Positions 12,091-22,938 of a DNA stretch of 64,000 nt are shown here, in pieces. The DNA lies in NCBI GenBank assembly GCA_029204225.1, contig CM055099.1:59625510-59689509 (forward strand), in the 5' to 3' direction. The notes beneath the pieces are model-generated. The model worked only from the letters and a program-made list of their open reading frames with translations, ran no database searches and was not told where the DNA came from. This stretch comes from Diphasiastrum complanatum (taxonomy: Eukaryota > Streptophyta > Lycopodiopsida > Lycopodiales > Lycopodiaceae). The position numbers and the translations under genes are program-made. How positions within the stretch are numbered: the first letter of the stretch is position 1; every line of letters begins with the position of its first letter.

Positions 12091-12271
12091 GGCCAGTATG
12101 TGCACGACATGTCTCGCCACATCAACATGTTTTAACACATGTTGCACGACACGTGTCTAAATTTTTTGTCAGCACACTATCGGCCAGTATGTGCACGACA
12201 TCTGTCTCGCCACATCAGCATGTTTCAACACATGCTGTGCGACACGTGTCTAAATTTTTTGTCAGTCATAC
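12091..12271. repeat. 91-bp tandem duplication rich in ACGTG
   Basis: Two copies (12091-12181 and 12182-12271) both begin GGCCAGTATGTGCACGACAT and end with ACACGTGTCTAAATTTTTTG. Each contains an ACACGTGT core and a short inverted repeat around CATGTTT(T/C)AACACATG. The pair lies 290-470 bp upstream of the thioredoxin ATG. More ACACGTGT cores follow near 12275 and 12342. Confidence 0.85.
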
Positions 12272-12359
12272 TAACACGTGTCCGGCAAAGCGTATGGCCC
12301 ACATCTGGCCATGCATTGTCACGTTGCAACATGTGTCAATACACGTGTCAATTGGGCCA

Positions 12360-12363
<4 letters not shown>

Positions 12364-12422
<59 letters not shown>

Positions 12423-12486
12423 GGTCTCCCTCACTCTCTCTCTGTCCCTCGGTCTCTCTTTGTCCCTCTCTTGCTCCTGGGCTGCT

Positions 12487-12550
<64 letters not shown>

Positions 12551-12664
12551 GGGCTGCTGCCTCTGGCTGGCGCGTGCTCTCTCCCCCTCTGTCTCCTCTC
12601 GCTCCCCTGGGCTGCTGCTGCTGCGCTCTGCCTCTACTCCGTCTTCTTTGCTGCTGTTGCTCCG

Positions 12665-12739
<75 letters not shown>

Positions 12740-12856
12740 GGGCTGCTGCCTCTGGCTGGCATGCGCTCTCTCTCCCTCTGTCTCCTCTCGCTCCCCTGGG
12801 CTGCTGCTGCTGCGCTCTGCCTGCTCTGCCTCTACTCCGCCTTCTCTGTTGCTCGC

Positions 12857-12912
<56 letters not shown>
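12364..12912. repeat. Higher-order (CT)n array
   Basis: Four pure CT tracts (12364-12422, 12488-12548, 12668-12737, 12861-12912) are separated by spacers. The last two spacers (12549-12667 and 12738-12860) are ~120-bp near copies starting CCTGGGCTGCTGCCTCTGGC, giving a tract-plus-spacer unit of about 190 bp. The long open frames here (Ser-Leu or Arg-Glu repeats) are artefacts of the dinucleotide run. Confidence 0.95.
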
Positions 12913-12915
<3 letters not shown>

Positions 12916-14331
12916 TCACATTATTGCTATTTTTTGGTATAGAAACCCTAAAAAATTAACCTAACTAATCTAACCCAAATTTTGCATTTCATACAAGCTA
13001 AACAAAACATTGCATTTCATAGAACAAAACCACATCCAATTTGATTGCAAAACAAAAGTACGTAATTTTGCATCTTCCTTTTGATTCCAAAACAAAAGTA
13101 CATAGTTTCGCATTCATATCTCATGAAAGTTGTTTACAAAACAACAAAATTCTATTCCAAAACAGCATAGCATATTGTTGAGAGTCTTCCAAAACAAGAG
13201 TGTTTGGTGCTGACAATCTTCCAAAACAGCAATGCTCGCATGGCTCACAATTCCTCAGATTCGCACTCACTCAAGCTCACATACCCAGATTGCACATCAT
13301 TTCCACCAAGTCCATCATTTCCACCATCATTCTATAGAATAGGCTCAAAAGATTTGAGCCCCCTAGCCTCGTCCTGCATCTTCAAACCATACAAGTTATC
13401 AAACCTCGGAGCACAACTTTTAACTCGAAAATCTACATCTTTTGGAAAAAAGATTGCCATCACATCATCCATGGTCAGAAGGCTTGGTGCCTTCATAGCC
13501 TTCCAGACTGCAGCAGCTCTCACCACGTCCATTCCTTTTCCCTAGAATGGTGTCACCCATGTGGCTGCTGGATATTACTTGTCTGTCCTTAGCATAGCCA
13601 ATAAAACCTGAGGAATGATTGAACTAACTCTACTTTTCATATGATAAACTGAAAATATAAATGCTCACTCAAACAGATTAACAGGGGTTAAAGATACACG
13701 ACTTTTAATCTCAGAAGCACCATACTTAATGTACTCTTCACGACCTTTATCTGTATCACTCTGATCTACACCATACATAGCGCATTGAAAATGATCCTTT
13801 CCAAAATCCTTCAAACAGTATCCGATCATTCCATGCCAAGTATGAATACCCTTTTGCCTCAGGTACCTACACAACACCAAGTTTCCAGGTGGATCTTCTT
13901 TTGTCCAACCCAAATATTGCTTCAACAAGTGATTGACCTTTAGTACAGAAGATGCAAAGCACTTACAAATCATTTGAAAATGCAGATCAAAACCTCCTCT
14001 CTCAAGCCCACATAAACCAGCAATGCATTCATTCCTCAAGAATTTCTCAATCACACCTATAAGCTTTGGATCAACATCACAACCAGCAATCCCCATTGTT
14101 ACACTTAGTTCATGCACTTTTTTGGGTTTCTCATACCGCTTCACAAGCTTGAAGTCAGCACACTTTTTTACCTTCAATTTCTCACTACCTGCAGGAATTC
14201 TAAACTCATCATTAGCATGTCCATTGATTCCACACTCTAGAACTCCCTCATTTGCCTGCTTTTGAACCATTGTCAATCTGCCAAACACATTTCAGTCAAA
14301 AACACATCAGAAAGGTGAATCTGTAATCTGG

Positions 14332-14334
<3 letters not shown>
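12913..14334 (-). mobile_element. Candidate HUH/HUQ Rep-like transposon relic between (CT)n tracts
   Basis: This ~1.4-kb segment is bounded on both sides by (CT)n in the same orientation (left tract ends 12912, right tract begins 14335), as expected if a mobile element had inserted into a CT microsatellite. It carries one recognisable reading frame (13332-14288, minus). No helicase domain is seen, unlike in Helitrons. The 3' flank (12913-13320) holds short near-repeats such as TTGCATTTCATA (near 12983 and 13012) and CCAAAACAAAAGTAC-type units (near 13045 and 13088). The ends are inferred only from the microsatellite junctions. Confidence 0.5.
13332..14288 (-). pseudogene. Rep-like HUH/HUQ endonuclease gene with three in-frame stops
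   Basis: A single frame runs 957 nt. It opens at a GTG (14288); the first ATG is codon 7 (14270), and a possible splice acceptor (TTTGGCAG) lies just before, so the true 5' end may be missing. Visible motifs, numbered from the GTG: HELSVTMG (59-66, motif I position), H103-F104-Q105 in GGFDLHFQM (motif II, HUQ type), and Y157-x-x-K160 in GYCLKDFG (motif III, candidate nucleophile Tyr). A C-terminal block follows with YPAATWVTPF, MDVVRAAAVWKAM and DDVMAIFF. TGA (13665-13667), TAA (13575-13577) and TAG (13542-13544) interrupt the frame without shifting it. Such proteins nick and join single-stranded DNA. Related single-Tyr HUH proteins are, as I recall, described in Replitron transposons; that assignment is inference. 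Confidence 0.65.

Positions 14335-14412
<78 letters not shown>
14335..14412. repeat. (CT)n microsatellite
   Basis: Pure CT run of about 78 bp, immediately upstream of the Rep-like frame (minus strand) and in the same orientation as the tract ending at 12912. Confidence 0.98.
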
Positions 14413-14416
<4 letters not shown>

Positions 14417-14647
14417 TGACATTCTCTCTCTGCTGACTTGACATTCTCTGACTGTCTATGTGGTTGTGGCTGTTGCGCTGACAGCAATTGCAGATTCTCA
14501 TAGGACTGAAGCTTAATTTTGTGATTCCTCTATCAGTACACTGAAAGTAATGACTCCATGCTACCATTTCACCTGAGAGGTTGCAAAGTATTATTTCATG
14601 TTGTTTTACTTGCAACTCATGTTATCTCTGTAACAGCCTATCCATCA

Positions 14648-14649
<2 letters not shown>

Positions 14650-14684
<35 letters not shown>

Positions 14685-14758
14685 GCTCACACACGCACAC
14701 CCACATGTCAGCCCACACACGCACACACACACACGTCAGCTCACACATGCACATACAT
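14650..14758. repeat. (CA)n microsatellite with GTCAG interruptions
   Basis: A pure CA run at 14650-14681 is followed by about 80 bp of CA-rich sequence broken by GTCAGCTCACA-like units (three occurrences). No coding potential. Confidence 0.95.
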
Positions 14759-15575
14759 GCCTGCTGGCCTCACTCCACCTCCTGATACCATATCTGGATT
14801 ACAATCACAGTTTGATTGATGGTTAGACTTAGTAACAAGCTAAAATTCTCAACGATACCACTGAAGGCAGATTTCAACATATGCCAGTCATCGCGACATT
14901 CTTGCTCTTCTAAGTTTAAGTACGAATCTCTATTCGTTGTGAAGAAAGCTTTTTGATTTCACTTTATAGAACATAATGCTAATGGTATGCTACTTCAAGA
15001 GGCAAAGAGATAAGGGCTACAAGTGTGGTTAGAGGGTACTAGTTATTGTATTGTTTCTTCAATAGCAATCACGGTAAATCATGAGGGGCTCATATGAGTA
15101 CTAAGCATAGATTGATGTCATGTTTTGCTAAGCACAATGAGCCATTTGAGATTAAAAGCGTATATTCTCCTATCCTTAGTAGTCACTGTTTGCCATTTTT
15201 CTACGCATTAATATCATGCACACCAAGAACTAGAGTGCTTGATAACTAACATAGGTTAGAAAATGGAAAAATATTTTAATTAGCATTTACACATTTCATG
15301 TACATGCAAGAATAAGTTGTATTTGAGTCCTTTTAGAGATTTATTGCATACTCACTCGAATCTACATCCAACTTTGAATTGTTGATGTTTAGCATTACAT
15401 TTCTCCAAAATTGTTAGAAGAAAGACACATGTTAGTAAATACTAATCTAAAGATTGTGTACTTAATAAACGGAAGACATTGGACCGATACATTTTACTCT
15501 ACCATTAGTAAAAGCCTGAAAGGCTAGGAGTTAACAAACGAAGTCCTATTTCATCACAAGGTTCATATTTGTAAG
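14759..15575. other. AT-rich spacer, no gene seen
   Basis: No frame with recognisable motifs is present on either strand. The right edge abuts gypsy RNase H coding at about 15576. Confidence 0.5.
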
Positions 15576-16050
15576 AGGCACTGGCAATGATATATGCGAT
15601 TAAGAAATTTTGTCACTATTTGATGGCCACTCATTTTGCCTTTTATACGGACCATCAACCCTTGCTCTATCTTGTTAACAAAACCTGCAACACAAGAAGA
15701 ATCACTCGATGGCTACTTCTGTTGTTGGAGTTTGATTTTCGGATAGTAGTTCGCAAGGGAAAACAACACTACATGGCGGATCATGTATCGCGAATCAAGG
15801 GGAACGAAATTGCAACCCAACCTGATGATGAGCTACCCGATGCTGCCTTATTTTACGTTGACACAGTACCGGAATGGGCTGCCGACATAGTTGAATATCT
15901 AATGAGGGCCAACTAGACAAATCACTACCAAAGCTGGATCAACGAAAAGTGATCTTGAAAGATAGACCTTATCAGCTGATTGCTGGCCAATTGTACCGAA
16001 GAGGGTCAGATGGGATTCTTCAGCGATGTATTCTTCCTCGCGCTCATTAG
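15576..16050 (+). pseudogene. Ty3/gypsy RNase H to integrase-linker fragment
   Basis: From EALAMIYAIKKF the frame gives a gypsy RNase H C-terminus: FYTDHQPLLYLVN (TDH is the catalytic Asp context), RRITRWLLLLLEFDF, and ADHVSRI with its Asp, then the linker to integrase. After the stop at 15914 the sequence continues in another frame as LIAGQLYRRGSDGILQRCIL, so there is a frameshift. It stops near 16050, just before a T-rich run. Nothing recognisable lies between there and 16346. Confidence 0.85.
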
Positions 16051-16346
16051 CATCTGATTTTTTTTTTTTTAGAATTAATACTATCTTCTATTGCGTTCAG
16101 TATATGTCAGAATGCATGCATCTCTGTATTGCTTTTGTAACTGATAAAATTGTTTGAGAGTTCAAAACTTTATGTTTGGCTACGTAATCACTTAGTATCT
16201 AGCGATTTCAAAGTTAGTTGCTAAAGATTGAACGTGATTTTCATCACTACTGCTTCTGCTAGCATCAATTGATCTTGAACTCTAGGTCAGTGGCTCAACT
16301 ACTGCAATGTGACGTCTATCAAAAGATAGCCCAATAAGGTGGAGGT

Positions 16347-16946
16347 TTGCTTATTCTTGATACAGTCATGGAGGCAATTTTAAACAATTTGGGCCCAATC
16401 ATAAAGACTCTGATTGTGCAATCGGGAGTCAGCCATCATGTGGAAAAGTGTCATGGGGATTCGCATGATTTTGGACCGATAGCGCTGTGTATACTTTGTC
16501 AAATATGCGCATGCAGCTGCCAAGGGCTTATCATTGATGGCCTCAATACGGTAACCATCGTTGTTTTTTCATTTATCCATTTAGGGATCTATATATTTGA
16601 AGTACGCAATGGATTTAATCTTTTTGAAGTGTTCGGTGATCGTGTTTGGTCCTCTAGGGAAACAAAACATGTGGAGGTCAGCTCCAGAGAGAGGGATCAT
16701 AAAAACATGAGTTTTGTTAGGAGGAAACATAAATTGAAAATATTTGTGTGTGTTTATAAGATGCATAAACAATATGCAATAGAAAGAGGCTCTGATATCC
16801 ACTGAAAGGAGGAATCTAGAACTCTATGTGCTCAGGAATTGGTGTGCCTCCTGGTTTTTCATTTCAGAGATATCGAGACTACCCATGTTCATCTCAATTG
16901 TGCCAGAATTTGGATCATCAGAACCAGAAGAGATATTGTTAGACAT
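16347..16946 (-). pseudogene. Unrecognised gag-like repeat protein, N-terminal copy 1
   Basis: The minus strand from an ATG at 16946 starts MSNNISSGSDD and matches the start of the longer copy at 61723 (MSTNPASSSDD). Farther on, GFPRGPN-type (here CFPRGPNTITEHFKKIKS) and YFKYIDP blocks match GFPRGPNAVTRTLNKIEQ and YFKFIDP, and the homology continues with stops to about 16380. Only the first ~200 codons survive. I do not know the family. Because it is repeated in the window and next to gypsy fragments it is probably a retroelement gag or extra ORF. Two minisatellites lie upstream of its ATG, as in the other copy. Confidence 0.6.
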
Positions 16947-16992
16947 GTTTTGTCTCGGCTGATGTTTCTAGTGTAGGCTTTGTTAACAGTGA

Positions 16993-17326
16993 ATGGACTC
17001 GGTTTGGTCAATTATGGATGGACTCGGCTAGGTCAAATTTGGATAAACTCGGCTCGGTGAAAAGTGGTGCAGACTCGGGCTCGATGAAAAGTGGTGCAGA
17101 CTCGGTCTCGGTGAAAAGTGGTGCAGTCGGTGAAAAGTGGATGCATGCGGCTCGGTGAAAGGTGGATGCAGACTCAAGCAAAATGTGAATGTAGATTCGG
17201 GCTCGATGAAATGTGAATGTAGTCAGCTCGGTGAAATGTGAATGCAGACTCGGGCTCAGTGAAATGTGAATGCAGTTGGCTCGGTGAAATGTGAATGCAG
17301 TCGGCTCGGTGAAAGGTATATGCTGA
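16993..17326. repeat. Minisatellite, ~25-28-bp units (GCTCGGTGAAA type)
   Basis: About a dozen degenerate units such as GCTCGGTGAAATGTGAATGC, spaced 25 or 28 bp (for example at 17226, 17254, 17279 and 17304). The array starts about 50 bp upstream of the ATG of the minus-strand gag-like copy at 16946. Between this array and the next (17327-17977) I see no gene. Confidence 0.9.
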
Positions 17327-17977
17327 CTAGAAAGATGTGCAAAAATTTTGGGGCGTCTACTCGTTCAAAAGGGCAACTTGATATTCGTATAGAACTTGGT
17401 CGATCGGGATGCACTAGTTTTCTTGGTAGAGCCGTCGGTTAACAAGCTCATAAGTAGAAAACAGTCTTTTGATGATTTGAGAACAAAGGATAATTTGTTT
17501 CTCAATAGTGTACTAGTAACAAGCACACAACCAAAATCGATGTGAAATGTGTGGTGTTTTATAAGCTCCAGTAGCACTACCCGTCAACGACTTTGTGTTT
17601 GCAAAATCTTGACGATGTTTGGAATGTGACAAACTTTGGCAACTTAGGTTTTGTGAAAATGGAAAATGATGGCACTCTAGATCCGTGGTGGATGTCTGCA
17701 TATGGTGTCCAAAAATTCGAAAGAGTGATCAAGAGTGGTCGTAATGAGCTGAAGATTGCAAAAAGTGAGCTTCAATGCACAAAGATCGCCATAACTGGTC
17801 GCTAGAAATATCAAAGAAACTTGCACTTTGTCGAGGTACAAATGAGTTTGATCGGGGATATTTTATAGTCGTAGAACCCCTAAATTTGAAGACTCGGTGT
17901 TAGCAGCCATCGGCTCGGTCCGGTTATAAGGACTCAGTGTCGTGGATGCAACACTCAGCTCGATGAAGACGTCAAGT

Positions 17978-18396
17978 GGAGACTCAATTGAGTGGTCATT
18001 CGAGCTGACTTGGCTAAGTGGTCATTGAAACTGACTCGGCTAAGTGGTCATTGAAACTGACTCGGTGAAGTGAGTATTTGAACTAACTAGGCAAAGTGAG
18101 TATTCAAACTGACTCGGCTAAGTGCTCATTAAGACTGACTCAGCTAAGTGTTCATTGAGACTGACTCGGCTAAGTGCTCATTGAGACTGACTCAACTAAG
18201 TGAGTATTTGAACTAACTAGGCGAAGTGAGTATTTGAACTAACTAGGCGAAGTGAGTATTCAAACTGACTTGGCTAAGTGCTCAATGAGACTGACTCGGC
18301 TAAGTGTTCATTGAGACTGACTCGGCTAAGTGGTCATTGAAACTAACTCGCTCATGCATATTGACTCGGCTAAGTGCTCATGGATACTGACTCGGT
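17978..18396. repeat. Minisatellite, ~26-bp units (GACTCGGCTAAGTG type)
   Basis: About 15 degenerate units such as GGCTAAGTGGTCATTGAAAC separated by GACTC, in tandem. The unit shares the GACTCGGCT core with the array at 16993-17326. It lies about 1.03-1.45 kb upstream of the ATG at 16946. The following stretch to about 18940 is AT-rich and shows no gene. Confidence 0.92.
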
Positions 18397-18944
18397 TTGA
18401 GAACTTAGTAACTGAAGTAGAAATGACAAGTGTTCAAGTATGAAGAAGTTATCAGTTGGACATGTGGTCTCTATTACTAGATTAATCTGTTGAAAAAATG
18501 AAGTCTCAGAATGTCAGAAGGAATGTGGACTCTAAAAGTTTGAAAATCTATCCTCTAAGGCTATACCATGTGATGTTGACCCAGAACACGGAAAATAACA
18601 CAAGAAAGGGTAATCAACAAAATAAGAGATTCAATACTAAAAAACAACTAGAAAATGAAATGTAATTAAAAATGGTATAAATTTACCACAAAAGATTGCC
18701 AACAACTAGATGACAGTAGATAGATCTGGATCATGTGAACCTATGCAACGTGAATTAGACAAAGGTTCTTTTTCTGTAATTTTTAGGGTTTTGGTGGTTT
18801 TTAGGTGTTTTCTGATGGTTTTTCTGATGTTTTTGCAAATCTACTAGGAAATAGCCTTCACCCTTTAATATGAGGGTTCTGTGAATGAACCCAGAGATTC
18901 TTGAAACTCGGCGAAGGTTTCCTGTAAGAGGGTACATCAGAAAT

Positions 18945-21900
18945 CCGCTTGATCAACAAGTTTAATGGTGATGACTTCCACATGTGGAAGTTCAATATGA
19001 AGATGATACTCACTAAAAAAGAGCTCTAGGGATACGTCAATGGTTCAATAGCCAAGCTGGCTGAACCTGACATGTTGACCACCTGTAAAGCTAAGGATGG
19101 CAAAGCTCTTGCCATTATATCTCTGAATCTTAAAGATTCACAAATAGCTTATGTAGCTAATTGTTCCAGCTCTAAAGTGGCATGGGACATTCTTACTGGT
19201 CTATACGTGACAACAGATGTATTGACTCGTCTCTTCTTGAGAAAGAAGTTCTTGTCGCTCAATATGAGTGAAGGGTCCTCAATCACTGATTATCTAAACA
19301 AATTCAAACATCTACTCAATTAGTTAGCTGCAGTAGGTTTGCTAGTGTCAGGACGAAGATGCTAACATGTCTCTTTTGTCCAGTCTTTCTCCCTTTTATG
19401 ACAATCTAGTATTGCTACTTAGCAATGCTCTTGCCTGTCTCTGTAAAAGGTGACAACAAGTTTATTGCAAAAAGAATTAAGAAGGAAAAGCTTATCCACG
19501 TCGAATTCGAAGACAGTCGCTCTCTATTCGAATAAGCAACAACTCTAGAAGAAGAAATCTTCAAAGGACAAGAAGACAAAAGCTGAGCAAACTGATTTAC
19601 ACCAGCAATCACAATAGCACAATCGACATCATCAAAAGCCCAAAACTAGACTCTTTTGCAAGTATTGCAAGAGAACCAACATCAAGGATTGTCGAGTTCT
19701 CAAGCATAACGAAGCAAAGAAGAAGATGCAGCAGGATGGAGAATCTGATTCTACCAGAACTTTCCTCAAAGATCCAACACTGCTAATGATACAAGATGAA
19801 CCCATTAAGGGAGCCATGGATTGGTACCTCGATTCTAGTGCTTCTCAAAACATCACTTCATGTAAGTCCTTATTCGAAGACCTCACACCAGCAGATTCGA
19901 AGTATGTCTACTTCGGTGACTCAAGTACATTGCAAATTGAAGACAAAACAGCAACAAGATCACTGATTAGGACTACAGAGCCTTGTGCAATTCGAAGCAA
20001 TTTACCATTTTGGACAAGAATGATAAAGAAATCTTTTCTAGAAACAGAGAAGGTAATTTGTACATTCTGGATCACGAATATGCACTTTCTACTAATGTGA
20101 GTACTTTAAATGCCCAATCATGGCATCGAAGATTATGACACTTAAACATGAGATCAATTTTGCCATATGCATCATAATAGCATGGTCAAGGATTTAAACT
20201 TTAATGTTGCATCCACTGACATTCGACATGTCTGTGAGATGTGCCGACTAGGCAAACATCCTAGATCGAGATTCCCAAGGGGACAAGCTACTAGAGCTAA
20301 GTCCATTCTAAAATTGATACATGGTGATCTGTGTGGCCCTGTGAGTACTCCATCTCTGGGCTCAGCACTATATTTTATCACTTTTATCGATAATTATTCA
20401 AGATTTACCAAGATTATGTTCATTAAGAACAAGTCTGAGACATTCAACTGTTTCAAAGACTTCAAACAGTTCGCTGAGACACAGACTGGTCAACGACTTA
20501 CCTTTCTTACAAACAGTGGTGGAGAGTTCTTGTCAGATGACTGATATCTGACATCATTCGGCATTCATCATCAGTTCACCACTAGCTACACACCACAACA
20601 GAGAGTACCGATGTAGTCAACTCAAAGACGCTCTTCAAAGCTTTCTATGGCTAGAAACCGAGTCTAAGACACTTTCGAGTATTTGGCTATCTTTTTTATA
20701 TACACATTCTCTCTGATCTGAGAATTAAGCTTGACCTTGTCGGCTGAAGGAGTATCTTCATTGGATACTCAACATCACACAAAGCATATCGAATTTTTGA
20801 TGTGGAGTCAAGTCGAATCTCAGTTAGTTGAGATGTTATCTTCCTCGAAGATAAATTCTCCGACTTCAAGCAAAAGCAACCAATGCAAGAGTTCGTTCCA
20901 ACGACTCCCATCACCATCGATAGGCCTCAACTTGCGACTGTTCTGACGAACACCGAAAATATCCTTGTCGCATAGCAAGGAGAATCATTATATCAGCAAC
21001 CGACTATTGTTTGAAGATCTACATGACATCGACAAGAACATGATTGTTTGTACAAGAAGATATCCACATCTATCAACCTGAAGTTTACGTCCTTCAAGGC
21101 CAAGAACACAAAGTATGTAAGCTGCAGAAAGCTCTCTATGGGCTAAAGTAAGCTCCAAGGGCCTAGTTCGATAGAATCAATTGATTCTCATTGCAGCATG
21201 ACTTCATTCTTAACTCTGCTGACTTGAATGTTTATCTCAAACACAGAGGCTCAAGCTATGTCATAATAGCTCTATATGTTGATGACTCATTGATCATCAG
21301 CAATTCGAATCAGTTACTTCATGAGACGAAGACTCTTTTGTCGAAGGAATTCGAAATGACTGATTCAGGCCCTGTGCATTACCTTCTGGGAATCGAGATA
21401 ACTAGAGACAGAGCAAAGAGATGTATCACGTTAAGTCAAGAAAGGTATCTAACTAGTGTACTCTACAGGTATGGCATGGAAAACTACAAGCCAATAGACT
21501 CGCCTATGGACCCAAGGTTCAAACTGTCAAAGGATATGTGTTTGAAAACTAAGGCAGAGAAGAAACAAATGTGCAACTACCCCTATCAGTTGATAGTCGG
21601 ATCGATCATGTATGCCATGGTTTGCACTAGACCTCATCTAGCATTTACAATCAGCACATTGTCATAGTTTATGTCAAATCCTGGCCTACCTCACTGGAAG
21701 GCTCTACTCAGAGTACTAAACAAAGGGATTGGGTGCCTCGATTTGATCCTCCCACCTCCCTACAGTACATTAAAAAAAAAAAGCATTAAAATTGACAAAT
21801 CTAACACTGAACCTCCCTAATCTAAACACAAAATCCGAGTTCCAGTTGAAAAATGGAAGCATAGGAGAGAAAAAAGAGAGAGAAGAAGAGAGTGCAAGAA

Positions 21901-22475
21901 GAATAAGAAAGCTATGCGGCGAGGCGAGTGTGTGGTGCTCCCTGGCAACAACGCCACTGTTGTGTCGTTAATGTAGCATAGGGTCCAAATGCTAGGAGCG
22001 TCAACCCCGCCTTCGCCTGCATAGCAAAAAAGGAGAGAGAGATACAAGACTGCACTTAGTTCCTCTTGACAAGCAAGACTGAAATCTTTTAAAGCCTTTA
22101 TTCATAAGCCACCAAGCACTATGTTTGTGTTATAATGGAAATACAGAGAATGCTTTGATATTACTTACTTATTCTGACTCTGATTGGGCTGGTAATGTGG
22201 ACACAAGAAAATCCACATCTAGCTATCTTTGCTTTCTAGCAGGAGGACCCATTTTCAAGGAATAATTGAAAGCAGAAATGCATTTCCTTGTCTTCCATAG
22301 AATCCGAATATGTCACAGCTACCTCTGTAGTAAAGAAAATTATCTAGCTCAAAAGATTACTTCATGATCTTATGATTTCTCAAATGAATCCAACTATACT
22401 CTATTGCGATAGTCAGAGCTGCATTGCTCTATCTTTGAACCCACGAACTCACTCTAGTCTAGATGCAATGTATCA
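18945..22475 (+). pseudogene. Decayed Ty1/copia polyprotein (element B)
   Basis: Gag (18945-19700) opens with FNGDDFHMWKFNMKMIL and has a UBN2-type domain. Protease (19810-19940) reads LDSSAS where the family has DSGA, so the motif Gly is lost. GAG-pre-integrase and the integrase N-part (20110-20545) keep CEMCRLGKH, HGDLCGPVS and TFIDNYSRF, but the second motif reads TNSGGEF instead of SDNGGEF, losing the catalytic Asp. A large deletion removes the rest of integrase and the first half of RT. The RT palm (21190-21660) retains LYVDDSLII. RNase H (21700-22475) keeps YSDSDWAGN but is interrupted by a ~370-bp insertion and several stops. No LTR pair was found. It is closest in style to element E. 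Confidence 0.9.
21745..22110. other. ~370-bp insertion inside the RNase H of element B
   Basis: RNase H homology stops near 21745 and resumes near 22115 (YNGNTENAL). The intervening DNA has an A-rich run at 21771-21782, GA-rich sequence, and no copia coding. It may be a small non-autonomous element; its ends and target-site duplication could not be fixed by eye. Confidence 0.5.
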
Positions 22476-22480
22476 ATATT

Positions 22481-22653
22481 AGCCAATTAGAATGGGTCCA
22501 AATCCGACCTCATTCATTTATCTACTTGCCAAAAATATTACAAACATTATTTAGGCCTTTATTGACAAAAATAAATCTATATTCAAGTTGAGATTTTATA
22601 TTGGCCTCAAAATTGCCAAGATAAAGCAACTAAACTAGTTGACATTTTTCACA
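22481..22653 (-). repeat. Inverted fragment of the element A LTR (U3 end)
   Basis: Reverse-complemented, this segment reads TGTGAAAAATGTCAACTAG and so on, and aligns without large gaps to 3563-3735, ending at AATTAGAATGGGTCC-type sequence. It is about 85-90% identical by eye. It begins where element B's RNase H breaks off at about 22475, so it marks a rearrangement or truncated insertion there. Confidence 0.85.
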
Positions 22654-22938
22654 AGCGAGTGTTTAACTCATCGGTCAGAATTGAAAAAGAAAGATATAGG
22701 CATTCTAGAAATTCTTGTCTTCACACGTGTTGGGTGCGTATTTGTAGGAGTGCCAAAAAATAGATGATTGAATTAAAAAATCATCAGCCATCTCACAAAA
22801 ACCCTCTTCACGGTAGAAAAGATCAGTGGGTGAGTGTTTTAGACTACGGACAAGTATTCTTGGAGAACTTTGAAAACGCTTGTTACAGAGTGTTAAACAC
22901 TCGTCTGTTGAGAAAAAAACTTGCCTAATCAGAAATCA

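Noticed and set aside
12057..12964. Long open frames of Ser-Leu and Arg-Glu repeats
   Set aside because: They are produced by the CT/GA dinucleotide runs in three frames and on both strands; no real protein evidence.
14307..14826. Open frames across the CT and CA repeats (Arg-Glu and His-Thr runs)
   Set aside because: Low-complexity translation of microsatellites.
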